This document shows positions 47,251 through 62,200 of a DNA stretch of 64,000 nucleotides, in pieces. The notes under the pieces are model-generated. The model ran no database searches. It saw only the letters and a list, made by a program, of their open reading frames with translations, and was not told where the DNA came from. The position numbers and the translations under genes are program-made. The stretch is taken from assembly GCA_004794655.1 (NCBI GenBank), contig SMMW01000576.1:6023001-6087000 (forward strand), in the 5' to 3' direction. Origin of the DNA: Marisa cornuarietis. Lineage: Eukaryota > Mollusca > Gastropoda > Architaenioglossa > Ampullariidae. Numbering within the stretch: the first letter of the stretch is position 1; every line of letters begins with the position of its first letter.

Positions 47251-50200
47251 CTAGGCCACTGTCTTCAGCAAGCGACTGCATATTTCTCGCAGCTCATATG
47301 GTCCATCAGAGGACAGAGGCATGAGAGCTTGGTGCAGTTCTTGCCGGAGGGTGAGGGGAATTACTTCAAGCTGCTTCACATCTGCAAGTGACAGTTCAAA
47401 ACAAAGAAAATGATTGGCTTGTGCAAAGAATATGAAAAGATCCAAGTTCTGTACTTCATGGCATATGAAGTAAAACTGTGAAACTAAAAATAGTGTGTTA
47501 AATTCAACCTTCACATTTATGAATATTTCAAAATCTTAAGCCAAACAGAAAGCTGAAAGTAAGGCATATATATATATATATAAGCACCACAGACACAGAC
47601 CTGATAATTTTTTTTTCTCTCCTCTCTATAATGCTCATTACCTTCTTGAAATGTGCTCAGGGCCTATTCAATAAAAAGTTCCAGTTCAACTTCTCTCTCA
47701 TGCCCACTAACAACAAACAGTGGAAAGTGAGAAATGTGACAGTCCAATAGTATCTGAAGTATACCTGCCAGTCTGGAGACAATGAGATCTATGGCAGCAG
47801 CAGCTTCTGATCGTATGACTGCATATTTCAGGTTTCCTGTAAACAGAACATGGAATGCTGGGTAACAACCAAGCCTCTACATGATGTGGAGTACTACTGT
47901 TAGCCAGATGTTGCTAACAAGGAAAACAGCCAGAACTTATCCTACAAAAAGACATGAAAAGCAGTGGCATCTACCTAAACACGGAATCACAGCTCTAAGG
48001 ATGGTCTGCGCATCAGAGGCTGCTCGGTTTAAGGAAGACGACAGATTTTCTGTTTGGAATTCTTGCAACCTGACGATGAAAAGAATATGCAAATCATTAA
48101 ACCTAAGCACTTTAAGGGCAAATTCAATATTCCAGGGAAGATCATTATCTATCCAACATTTCAAATTATTTATTTTGCAAAAGTAATAAAAAAAATTTTA
48201 AAAACCTCCACAAAAAAATGCCATCTCTTTAGTTAAAACAAATAAATAATAATAATGCAGTGAATTTATAGACCGCGATATTCTGGTTCTAAGGACAGGT
48301 TCATGGCGTTTTATGAAAAAAAATACTAGATAGTAATCTAATTGCAAAGTGACAAAGGAAAAAAGTAACAATTCTTTAGAGCAGCAGAAGTTTTGCTGTC
48401 AATAATGTTGGATGAAGTGATTAAAACTTGTTTGATTAAAGTATCACAAATCTGCTGTCTACATTTGAAAACACATTTTTTCTTAAATGAAAACGGAAAG
48501 TGTGGGCGGATGGCAAGTGTTTTGCATGGGAGTGCATTGGTGGGTGTGTGAGGGTGCAAGCGAGGGTGTCAGCATCTCATGATGTCCACTTGTTCTTTGA
48601 TGTAACAGCATCATTGAGGGGCTCCACTTTAAATGTTGATGTGTAAAAGGAACAGGAAGGAGAATAATTTTTGCTGCAAGCTGGAGTCCTTGACTGAAAC
48701 GGGGAGAATAACCTGACCATTGTCTCCAAGTCCTGTTTTAAGTCCTGACCAGACTGATAAAAGGCGTAGGATTTTTAATGTAAAACCTGTTGAAGTGTCT
48801 GCCTCAGTTTTAATTTTTTTGAATTTTTGTATGTAAGTTTTGGATGAAAACAGTAATGTCTTTAAATGATTGTCAGATGTGTAAGTAGTGGATTTTTTCT
48901 GTCCAGGTTTTTCTCTTTTATTCTGTCTCCTGTATTGGACGTGGGGTTACACTTTAAGAGGAGCAGCTATAGCGAAAGACTATGTATCGTGTTTCTGCCC
49001 GCAGAAGCTTAAGAAACGGACTTGTCACATGAACTTTTGATCAGACTTTTACTGCAGAGAGAAGGGAGGGTACTGTTATGTGTTTCTTGTATAGTTAAGC
49101 TAAGCATTTCTGTTTGTTGGTTTTTTTTTCCTGCTATATTTTTTTTCCAAGTCAGATTTGTTTGTAGTGTTTTAATATACCTGTATGTCTGTTTAGCCGT
49201 TGTGACATAAAGATATTTTGAAAAAGATTAGTGAGAAGAGCAATCTCAGGATTCACCTTTCCATGTACTTGCGTAAAGCTTGCAGAATTGCAACCTGCAC
49301 CTTCCAGGTGCTAAGAGGTAGTCCAGCCACTAAAAGACTCAAGTAGGACTTGCTGAACTCCACTGATGAGAAGCAACAGAAGTAAAGAAATATTTGTAGT
49401 TACTTCAAACCAGTTTGTGTTATAAAAAGGATCTGAATGAAGAAGGAATTACCCATTTTTAAAAGATTAATTGGTGATTAGCATAAAATTATTTCCTGCA
49501 TCTCTGCTTGGCTGCATCAAGCTACAGCTCGATAACAATAGTTGCAACTTCACATAAAACAGAACTCTGTTAACCAGAAAATGGTTATTCTTCCTGAAAA
49601 AAGGGAGCCTTACCTTGAGTTGCAGCAGTCGTGGGCCAGGCTTGGCCTAAAACAATGTAGTACACTCGGCACTGCTCCTCCTTTTGTGCTGTGTTAGTTT
49701 CTTTATCTTCATCTTTCATCTGAAGCATTTATGCCCACACATGCAAGCCCACCAGCAAGAAATGCACACACGAACACACACGCACATCCATCCATGTACA
49801 AGTGCACATACAGAACACACACATACATTCACAATGTATTATTGTATTAATTTTTTGTAAATACTGCAGTAACAGGGAATTGTGAACTACTGATGGTCAT
49901 TCACTGCAAAATCAGATGTGTACATGAAGTACAGCAAATTAAACATTCTAAATCTTTTTTTTTAAATCTCAACAAAAAGAAGTTTTAAATTAAAAGCATT
50001 CAGATTTCAGGAAAAAAACTGTAAATGCTTTTTCTGCTTCATTTTATTGCAACTCCCATGGTGAACTTTCTCTCTTCCTTTCCCTTCCTGCATTCTTTTC
50101 TTCTGCAAAAAAAAAATCTAAAATCTAACAAATAAAAAAAAGTTAAGACACCATACAAAAGTATCTTTAAGTGGGCTGGTTATCTCCCACATTTCTGATT

Positions 50201-53200
50201 AAAGTATGGCACTACACAGACCTACCTGAAGAAGAGCTGGTGATATTATTTGCCACACATCTTTAAAGCAGTCATGCTGATACAACTCCAGTATCCCACC
50301 CAGAGTCTGGAGGGCTGCTAGCCGATAGTCTGCCTGTTCTTTGCGGCTCTCCCGCACAGCAGTTTCCACAATCTTTTCACCAAATGAAACAAACGTCAAT
50401 TTGTTTTTAGATATTAAATATTATCCAAACTGATCAGTAAAAGGTCAAAGAGTTACTCAAGATACAATTCATGAACATCTTATCATTCACAAGAAAATAA
50501 AATATTGTCTGAGGTCTGTGTGCACTTAATTTAGTCTCCACATCTAGTGTCATGAAATCTGCAAGCAAGCAAGTATATATATATTTTTAGCACGGCTCCT
50601 ATTTTCTAATAGAATAGAATCAAGAATAAAAATGTTGCATTTTTGTTACCTTGTCGAAAGTAGCATTTCCCTCTTGTAAAACTGGCTCTCTGCAGAAACA
50701 AATATATAAAAATAGGAGGGGAAATTTCTTAACAGTAAACTGGAGGATAAATGAAACAAGAATGTGCAACAATGGTGGTCCAGCTGTTAGGTAGATCACA
50801 CAAATATGAAAGAAATAAAATAAATTTGAAACCTGCTTAACTTCTCCCATCTCTTCCTCCTTTGCTGTCCCCTAAGCAACTAACAAGTAGCAGAATGATT
50901 TATCGTGGAATGAATTGAACACTGTGCATTTGAAACCAAAGACTGAACTTTTGCCACCCTCATCATCCTAATCTTATCAAAACTTTTTAAAAAGAATTGT
51001 GACATACTTGCAAGAGAGGCATATTGCTGACAAAGCTTTTAATAAAGCTTCCTGGAAAAAACAGATGTAAATTTATGAAACAAAATGGAAACTGATTTCT
51101 GCAAAAGACATGAAGACTATCATTAATGATTTTAACATTTTCACATCTTAAGTTCAGTCAGCTATTCGGAAAATAGCGCAAGCATGAGACAGGGACAGGA
51201 TATTAAGCATGAGGGCATAGTCTTCAGCCTGTAACTCAGCTACAGCATTCAGGAATTGCAGAATTGCTTACCTTGCCAGTCCAGGTGCGACTCAGCAGAG
51301 CTGAAAGCAATGCATTTAACAGTTGTCCAAGATAAGGAGGCCCTAGCTTGGAACCCAGTTTCTCCGCTACAGTTGTTATGCTTCGAGCAGATTGAGCTTT
51401 AGTTGTCCATGCTGAGGCTTCTAGAAGTTCCATCAGCAATGAAGTAATTTCTGACAGGTACAATCGGATCCCAGCCTCCATTCCTTGTGCAGGTGAATTA
51501 ACAAAAAAGTGATATCGCACACATGCCACCCCATTAACAGAAAAGTAATATATCACACATGCCACCCTATGCTGCAGCAACATCTTTAAATAAAAAAAAT
51601 CAGTATTATGACAAATTTGTAAAAAGAATGTTCAGAGGCTTTCTGATCTCATTACAATAAAAAATTTCAATCGTTTACCTGGAGTAATTTCTGACCATAC
51701 ATCTTCCCACTCCGATGATTCATTGCTCTTTATCTCTTCTGAAAATAATGCAACCCATTCACTTACTACAGTCAGTGTCTGGGAAACATATTTTATGTAT
51801 TAAATGTTTCCTTGTGTTAAAAGTAATCTGGAAAAATTATCTGGTCAATGAAATGCTCAAAATGTAAACAAAAACAAATCAAACAATTTTTTAAAATAAT
51901 TTTACTTACAGATCTAGTATTTGTCTTCCAACTGATCAGGTATCACATAACTACTTAAGGACTTGACAATTAATCAGCTTAATAATAATACCATGACAAT
52001 ATTAACCCTTGCAGAAATTACACATCACCAGAGCTTGTCAATAACAAAAGCCACATCAACATCCCCACTCATTCAATCACAATAGTAACCACTCATCCCT
52101 TCATCAGACAACAGATTAAATTTCATGACAACACTTAAAATATTGTCAAAATGACTTCAAGTCTTAAAAATTAAATGATGCGAGCAAAGAGATCAGAATG
52201 AGGCATCTGCTTTCAACTTTTAAAAGATGAATGCACAAACTAAATAAAGAACAGAAAGATGCATTTTAGTATAAAGTAAAAGCTTTCACCTTCTGTTTTC
52301 TCTTCATGCATAGCAAAAAAAGCTAAAGGTACTGCCAGACTGCCATGGCGCTTAAGATGGTCTGATGCATTCTGGCTTATGGCATGAAGTGTCACACCAC
52401 AAGCCTGCCGAGCAAAGCCACCTGCATAATAAAGTGCTGTCAGAATGCTCACTACTCTACCCCTCTTCTAAAACTTAGGCCAACAGAAGCTATGTTTGTC
52501 TACACTACACAGTGCTCAGCAGAAATGATGTCCTGAGACAAGACACATACATCACACACACTAAAAAAAAACACCACACACATCACACCTATGCCACACC
52601 ACACTCACACAAACATACCTACCCACATACCTGTACACTTACTGCACCATACAAACATAGTCCCACACACCCAACCACACATACTCCAACCCACTCACAA
52701 ACACACACACACACACACACACACTCACAAAAACCCTATATTTTGTTCAGACAGGAAGAATATTTCACGCAACAGGTTTTATTTGGATTCTCTTCAAATT
52801 TGCATTATTGAAAGTAAACTTCTTCATGAAGCATATCTGATAAACGTGTAAATTTAATCTTCAAATGTTAATGAATCTTACTTTCATTGTCCAGGTACCA
52901 AGACTTCAGTCGTGCAATCAGTTTTTCTGTGCTGCTATCTTTCGCAATCTGAGAAAGAAAAAATCTTATCCTTATATGTTTTTTTTATACCTTGAAGCAT
53001 AATGTATATTTTTTCATTGCATTATCAGTAGGTGTCCTTGTTTATCAAATGAAGTCAAACTGCTGCATATCTGTAATGATCACAGCAATGCTGTATCTGT
53101 AAATTACAAAAACAAAAACATTTAAATTTTGAATTCAGTTTTAACATGTAGAGTGCAAAAAACAAAAGGGAATGAACCTGATCACACTTTGATTTCATTG

Positions 53201-56200
53201 AAAAAATGTGCTTCATAATACCTTAACAAGATTACCCAGGGCCACCGCAAAAGATTTTCTCACAGAACTGTTCCGATCGTTTAATCCCTGCAGGAAGGCA
53301 CTCATGAGCTTACCTGAAACAGGAACCTTTTCTCTTTATGACAAGTAAGTAGTGTGATCCTGGCAGTTAATGAAATTTTTTTAAATGCTATAGTCGGACC
53401 TCGCTAAGTCGAACTCAAAGGGACCCGAAAAAAAATTCGACTTAGGGAGTTTTCGAGTTAGGGAAAATGGCATAATAGGCGCAGGTTAATCAAGGACAAT
53501 GTTTTTCCGGCTTAATTACTGTATTATAACCGTTTATTATACAGTATTATCGTTTTATACAGATACGTGTACTACCATTTCCGCGGCACGTACCGCACGG
53601 GAAAAAAACCACACCGACACGAACTCTATACAGTGCTCGTCCCGATAAGAGACTGACAAAGTGTAGAAAACGTACTTTTCACAGTAAGTTTGCGTGTTAA
53701 CCACCAACGGTCCACTGGTCAAGTTACCACCGCCACTGCCTGAAAGGATGGTCAAGGCTTGTGGCCATAAATCTTGACCAGTGATGCGCGTACCGCCGAC
53801 TTGAAGCGGGCGTGGGGAAAAGTCTAGTGTCGGCCAGTTCCCCTGACTCGGTCAACTTCAAAGGGGGGACTGGTGTGAGAGTCAGTTAGTTGTCCACTGC
53901 GTAACAGAGCATGCAACGAACCTTCTACACAAAGATGAAAGGAAAATGGGATAAAAGTGTCTTTCTTGAGACAGTTTGGAACATAGTTTGGAACAGTTTG
54001 AGACATAGTTGCCTCTAGTTGGTGATGACTCAAAATTCGACTTACGGAGGTTGGAAGCCAAAAAATCTTCGAGTTAAGGAGGTCTAAAATACATTGTTCT
54101 TAAGGGAATTTGGCCGGGACCGAACAATTAATTCGAGATAGGGAGGTTTTCGACTTAGGGAAGTTCGACTTAGCGAGGTCCGACTGTACTATATTATGGT
54201 AAAAGAGAATTGACACTGACCACAGTAAATGTAAAAGACCTGCCTCCCTCAAATTTATCATCAGTTTCAAGCTTACTGAAAAGATCTTTGAACAGCTATC
54301 AGCACACCTGACAGCTGGCTATCTTTTCCTTCAATTTCCATTCAGACATTGTGAATGATCTTTGAAGAATATCACTCACATGCCACACTCACACACACTC
54401 CCCTACCTCACCACACACACGACACACACCCCATGCACCACACTCACACAAACTTCATACACCACTCACACACATCACACTCCACACTGACATGAAGACT
54501 TACATCCCACACCCACAAACTACACATCCCTCATACAAACACACACCCTACACCCAAACTACCCATACCATTCATACAAACACAAACACCCCACACTACA
54601 CATATCACTCACACAAACATACACCCCACACCAACACAAACTACACATACCACTAACACAAACACATACACCCCATACCAAAACCCACATACACATATAA
54701 ATACATACACCTCACACTAACACAAACACCCACACACCACTCGCACAAGACTCACACCCACACTAAAAAAAAATCACACACATCAAAAATACACCACTCT
54801 CATACATACACTCCACTCAAACACCTGCACACCACTCACACAAGACCACACTCACACAGACAACCACATGCCACTCACACAAGACATGCTCTCCTACACT
54901 CCACTCACACAAACACCTGCATGTCACTCACACAAACACCCTCACACCACTCACACAAGGCATACATCACACACACTAAAAACACCACACACATCACACT
55001 TAAACACCACAAATGCCACCCCACACTCGCACAAACATAACTACCCACATACCTGTACACATACTGCACCATACAAACATAGTCCCACACACCCAACTAT
55101 ACATACTCCACCCCACTCACACATACACACACACACAGAGTATACCTGCATGAGGGGCAAGGTTGTGTGGACATTGGTGAACAAGAGACACCACGAAGCT
55201 CGAGCAGCCAGCCTATTATAAAACAGAGATATAAAAAAAAAGAATTTTAAAAGAACTATTTCTCGAAAATGTCTCGAGAAGCACGTACCATTTCTATCAT
55301 TTCAAATGAAGAAAAGACAGAACAAGTTTTTAATCAGCATAACATAAGACTGCAAAAATATGAGAATAATGGTGTAAGATGAAAGGGCAATCCTAAAATT
55401 ACACCCTCCGAGCCATCGAAATCAAGTGGTTTAAGCCTCACTTATCTAGGCCACCAGATAATACCTCCATATGCTCAGCTAAAGCAAAGGCAATAGATCC
55501 TTGTATAAGAACATGCATCTCATCCAGCACTCAAACATCTTAATTTTGTATTTTATTTCAGAAAAACAATATATCAGTATATTTATCCCAACCGGCAGGC
55601 AAACAATATAAAAGAAGACCTGCCTTGGCCAACAAACAAACAATACCTTGGTTCCTACACCAATGCCTCTTTTGATTAGGTCTGCAAGTCTAGGAACCAG
55701 TTCAGTGAGGACCTCCTCATCCACATACTGTACACACTGTAACAGAAAAGTCTGGAACTAAAGCCTTCGTTTCTCTTCTTCCCATTCAATTTATTCTCCA
55801 AATATCTCTCTTTGGCACATAATTAATTATCCTTGTTAAACTTGAATTGCCATTTAAAGACAAGGGAAAGCTAAAGCTCCTCAAGATAGAATTTATATAT
55901 TTAAATCTAATATCACAAATATAAACTTTTGCATAAAATTTTATACACAAGTGATGCCTTTCAGAGTTAGTTTTTCTGTTAAGTTTTGCCTCATCTTCTG
56001 ACTGCAGGTATCTTAACCAGCCATAAGTATAAACATATGCATCTTCATGATATTGCAAATACAGAGACATAAAAAAATGAAATTCTGGAGTTCACGGAAA
56101 ATATTGATAACTCACTCTGTTCACTGTTTCCATCATAGGTGAAGTCTTTGATGCAGCAATACGTGCTTTGTCAAGCTGTTGAGATGAAATTCCTTGTAAT

Positions 56201-59200
56201 TTTCACCATTATCTACTGACAATTTCACAGCTTATAACTGCTATCAAGTAACCTACTAGTGAACAACATATTTCTCACATTTAATATAAAAATGACAAAA
56301 ATTATTCACGCACTGTGTTCATATCATAAATTTGTTCCCCCAAATCATCACCACCACCATATCTGAGTCCTCACTTTTTCCTGCGTTGCCTGGCTACTGG
56401 TGTGGAAGCTAAGATAGTTGAGGACCTGGGGCTCAAGACCACTGAGAGCTTCAAGAAGAGCTGTCACAAGGATTGGGATATGTGGCTTCAACAGAGGTCC
56501 AGCTTTCTTGCTGATCTGAAGTATTGTGGACAGCCTGAAAGGTTGTCAGAAAAAACAGGTATTTAGTTGATGGTACCTTCGTATTTACAAATGTACACAA
56601 ATAACTGCTTGATCAAAGTCTGAAGGTAAAAGACTTGTCTAGATAATGTTAACTACTCATGCCAAAAAGAATGGCAAGCTACCAATATCACGTATGTTCA
56701 TAGAAGACTACAAAAATGGAACACGAATTAAAAATGACTACACACCAATAAAAAATGATAGTCTGCATCTCTCAGTCATGGGTAACATGATACCAAAGAA
56801 TGCATTGTCATGACACATCACAGTTCTGATCTAAGAATATCTAGAAGGTTGTCAGTTCAGTTACATTATAAAAGAATTGTGTTTAGAGAAAACGGATGTT
56901 GATATACTGGCATGAATAACATGTCAATTCACCTACCCAATGGCTCGAACTTCTGACACCGAGCTCTGAAGGGTAACATTCAGCAGACATGGCAACACAA
57001 CACATGTAGCTTTCTCACCACTCTTGCCATTCTCTGGATCACAGATCCTTATGGATACCTTTACATACCAAAAAAAAAAAAAGTGGGAGTGTACACACAT
57101 TCACCATCAAACTATTGATCATTTCCATTCTTTCTGCTTAACAGAATAAAGACAACTCAAGCATGAATTTGACCTCTACAATATATGAATCTGTGTAAAA
57201 GCCATACGATGCACCATATTTCCCACAGGTAGTGCTCCTGAATCTGGTGTATAACACCACTTACATGATGCTAGCATTTTATGTGTATGATGGCTTCTTC
57301 TCCTACATGCTTAGTAACTGATGCTTTTTCAAAATCCTAGTAACAGTTTTTGTTTTAAATGACAATCTAAAAATTTCATTTTATTTCAAAATCTTGTTAA
57401 GTAATGAATTTTCAACTCAAAGATTTAAGTGTAAATCTAGAAATCAAAATCTAAAATCTTACCCTGCTAAGAGTTTTACATGCCTCATCTGCTGCATTTC
57501 GAACTGATTCCTGAAAATGGACAAAGATGAAGTGTATACTATGATGCATGAACAAATTCTTGAAGTAAATTTCTTTTACTGCACTGAAGCTACAGTGAAG
57601 TACAATATTACAAGTACCTGCTGTCCCAGCATTTTGGGGAAAAAAAAGATTTCCTTCTTGAAAGAACCTGACATTCAAAAATATTGTCTGACAATGAAAG
57701 AAGATTAAAAGAAAGGTGTAAAGCATGGATACCTTAATGTCATCTCTAACACGCAGGCACTGTTCCCACAGTTCTGGGAGGTCATCAACAATACTGTCTA
57801 CCTGACGCCCCCTCAGCAAGTCCGTGACAGCAAGACAGCTGCAAGATAAACTGGGATTATATGCTGCCACACTTCATCAAAACGCCATCTTAAAGAATGA
57901 TCATATCGTGATGACAATTTTAATGATTTAACCTTACATCTTTATAGTTGATAAAGGAAAATAAAGCATCGAGTAAATAGGAACCTTGATTCTCGGATTC
58001 TCCATTGGTTACTGGTCAGATTCTTCAGGAGGTCAGACAAGATTTCCTTCAGGAACGTATCAACCTGTTGTACATAGCAAGTGAGAGGAATTCATCATCT
58101 GACATTAGAATAAAAAGTAAAACATTTAACTGTGGAATTTATTTTGAAAAACAGCAACCCATAATTCTAAATAAATATCCTGTGCATTCAAAACTGATAC
58201 CATTTTTGTTAAAAAAAAAACAACATATGCACCCTGGTTTTAAAGCATGTTTTTGTCTCTTACTGTATTTTTGTTATCTTTAACTAGAGCATTCCAGATG
58301 CCTGTCATGGCCTGCTGTATCTTAGGGTTGGGGTCAAACTGATATCGGTACAGCCGCGGTACAATCTGACTCAGGTATGGTGCCAGCTGCTCTCCAGCCT
58401 GAGTTGCTATTGTCGAAAATCCAAAGGCTGCACCCTGCAACAAGAGACTATAACAGTTCAGCATTTCTCAAAGACTTCCCTTTATGTAAGAATTTAAACT
58501 AATTGGAAATTTACATAGTGAAACAGACAATAAATGATAATAATGAACTGTTCAAGAGCAGACATCATCTTCCTGAAAAGGAAGAAAGTTCTTTATTCTC
58601 AGCTCAAGTAAGTGCTGATGCCAAAACTCCCCTCTCAGTAAGCTCTTTCTAAACTGAAGATCTGATTATGAAGAATAGTCAAATAAGTATATACATTAAC
58701 CCTGCCTTGTTTACAAGTTATATTGGAAAATCTATGATGATAAATAAACTAGCATACCTTGCATCTTTGCTCACTCACCTTGCGGGTATTCCAGGTAGCA
58801 TTATGATTGGCCAGATGCATGAACTTGTATATAAGATCAGGCTGGTTTAAATCATTGGCTATGGCACAAAGCTCTTTGTAAGTCGATAAACCTCCTCTGT
58901 TTATCAAAAAAACATGAGTTAAATTTAGCCATGTAATTTCTGACCAGATGCAAGTGAGATGAGCTGGTTTGGGTAGCTGTTAATAGCATTAAGAATGTAT
59001 AAACTACTGAAACAAACACCTGTGAAAAGATATGGTTGACAAGTTTGGGGCTAACAAAATGTAATGCCGTTGGTTTTTGTCTCTTTTCTGCTATCATCAT
59101 CACTCCCATCTTTTATTATTGATACAGTCAATAAGAAATAAGCAGAAATGTTCTGGGAGATATGAAGATAATTCCTAATTCACAATACCTGAAGAAAAAG

Positions 59201-62200
59201 TCATATTCAGAAAAAAAATTCAGAGCTAAAAAAAAAAAAAAAGAAGCTAAGATTTTCCACCACCACTTTTCCACTTATACAAATCCAGTAAACTCAAGCC
59301 AGCAAAACATACCCATCAGGTGTCTTGCCAAGAGCATCACCCTCAAACAATGTTGTTTCCCCACTTACATCTTGCTTGGCCCTGAGAAAAAAATGCATAC
59401 AACAACGTAATAGTTGCAGATCATTCTTACAATGAAATGAGCAATATGAGAATTGCAAGGCCATGTGCAGATCCTACAAAATTAAAACCTGAAGAAATAA
59501 AAGTTAATGGTTTGTTATGATTCCTTAATTTCTGCAATAAGCTAAGGGAGACACAACTGATGAATGATTATATAATGTCACATTTTATTTGTAGGCTTAC
59601 CAAGTTCACCGAGTTATCTAGTTTAGTAAAAGAACTGCGTATTTAAAGACAGATGAAGCTCTGTAGCTTGTATACAGAAGGCACATCTACCTTCTTCCTG
59701 TCATGAGTGTGTCCACCAGTTCCGAGACTAGCATGTCCTTTTGCTGAGGGGTGCAGATCTCATACCCATGACCAAGACCCTTTGATGCTACGTCTTGTGT
59801 CACCTCTGAGACGAAAGAAAACAGAACATACCACAATTACATAAGGACCTGACAACAAGAATTATAAACCCTAAATTAAACATTCTCAGAAAGCAACACT
59901 TTTTTCAAAAGTTGCCCCTGACTGAGACTTACTAAACTGATGATGAAAGGCACCTAACAGTTAAACCAGTGGGGACAAATAATCAGACACTGAATTCTGT
60001 TAGACTGGAAGGTGTGATGTCCTCTAAAGCAGCATTAGGTTCGGTCCTAATGGTGAGCTCCTCACTGACTGCAAGTGAGCAAAAAATGTTCCACGCTCTC
60101 TGCTCTCAAGTACATATGCTAACGTCATATGTTAATCTGCATTCGAATGACCTAAAAACTTATAAAGAAAGGAGGAATAAATGGCATACATGCATGCACT
60201 ATCCACCCAAATATGACTGTAAAAAACATGCACACATATACATATATGTATAGAAACACAAAAAAGAACACAGCAACTTCACAGCTAATCAGACAAAAGT
60301 TTATAAAAAAGAAAAAAGAACACAAAACATCCTCACCTCCCAAACATCACACACACACACACACACAAAATGCATACCATCAGACTCTGACAGCAACTGC
60401 ATGAAGCCCCGCTGAATTTCCAAAAGACGTGACTGTATGGCTGTATGTCTGCTGCATTCTTTAACTAGGGTCAAAAGCCATATGCAGGCAGCCTAGTACA
60501 AAAGAAGTTGTAAATGATTCTAGTAGGAGAAGCAGAAAAAGAAACAAAAGAATGAGAGACAAGAAAGCAAGTGATGGAAGACTGGCCTGTGCTCTTACAG
60601 GTCTCTGCTTTATTTTTTCTTTTGCTCTCCTTTTTCTTACCCATACACTGTTGTCTGCATATGATCAAGTTTGCTTTTTAAGTACATGTGCACTATTTTA
60701 GCACAAATTCAATCACATACCTTCAAATCCCTAGTCAACTTATTATCTCATTATCAAATACACTCATTAATCTATTGAGTACATTGTGGTGTTTTGCACT
60801 TTTCTTAGTAAATATATTTGATGAGCTGAGCATGGAATATTCATTAGTAAAAAAAAATTAAAATACACAAAATACACGCTATGAATGATTGAATAAATAA
60901 ATAATAAAGAAAAGGAATTACAAGGATGAAAAAAATCACTTAACAGTTTATTAGTCTGTCATCATTTGATTCATGTATTCATGTGGGTGGGCATTCACAC
61001 TCATCCTAAATACCTGTCTTATGTGAGGATTAGAATGTGGTACGTATGTAGATAAGAGCTGCATTAAGTACCAGTCTACATCATCATCCAGTCCTGCCAG
61101 TGAGGCCTACAAAGAAAGCACACACATTATTTTGCTTTCTGTTATCTTCAGCAGGGTAGAGTGTGCATGTTCGTAAATGTGTACCTAGGAAAACAAGTTT
61201 ATATCTGCACCCATCCATGGCCAGAGGTTGTACATGGATATATTTTATGTGCATGAATGTGTACACGTGTCTATGATTGTAAGAGAGTGTGTGTGCATGT
61301 GAGACTATGTCCATGTACATGCATGCATATACATGTGTGTGGGAGATTAAGTGTTAAGTATGTCAGACCAAAGAGTGTAACCAAGAGGCTCCACATGACA
61401 GGAAAGTAAAGCCGCGCGGACCTGTATGTGACCGCAACCACGCCCCACCCCACCCCCCGGTGTTCATGCGAGGATGCCGGGTGGCTCATGGTACGCTGCA
61501 CTGAGTTGTTACAACTCTCAAACTAAAGGTTTTTTCGATTGTTCTCTTTTCCGAAAGATAAAGAGAGGCGAGTATTAAGTATTTCTTGCTTAAGTATATC
61601 CTTTCTTTAGTATATTTAACAAGTCGCATTATTTTTTAGTTTTGTCACATATGCTGCTGCTTAGTAGTATCACTAGTCTTGTGTTGTAATTTCCATAGAT
61701 GTAAGAAGTGGGTGCAGACCTTACTTCCTTCACAACAATAGCAAAGTCTGTCATTTACGACCCACCTCATTTGCTTAAAAGCACAAGAAATAACTTTAAA
61801 AAGACAGGGTTCACGCAAAACAATAAACATATTTCGTGGACATATATAGAAGATTTTTTCAGGATGGATAGCAAGAACTGTATCCAAATGACTCCACGCC
61901 TCAAAAAAAAACACATAAAGTTACCAGGTTGCTCAGCCCTTCGGGTAAAGTTTGCCTCTCAGGTTTTATTGCACAGTGTTGCAGCTGGAATATCAACGAT
62001 GGTAACCGGGAGTTTTATCAGAAGAGGCCTCTGAGACTGCTTTCTTTGTTGAACGCATTGATCAACTGTTGAATGCGTTCAACAGTGTTAGTAAGTTCAG
62101 CAGCCAGACTATGCATCATGCCATCCCAGAAAAGTCAGGTTACATAGAGTTCTTGAAAGAAACTTTGCCATGGCTGTCAACGCTTAAAAGGAATTCATCC

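Noticed and set aside
51691..51779. Longer ECM29 exon starting at the CCCAG acceptor near 51779
   Set aside because: That acceptor would put the previous exon out of phase and create a stop. The TTTTCAG acceptor before 51738 keeps the frame and matches the family.
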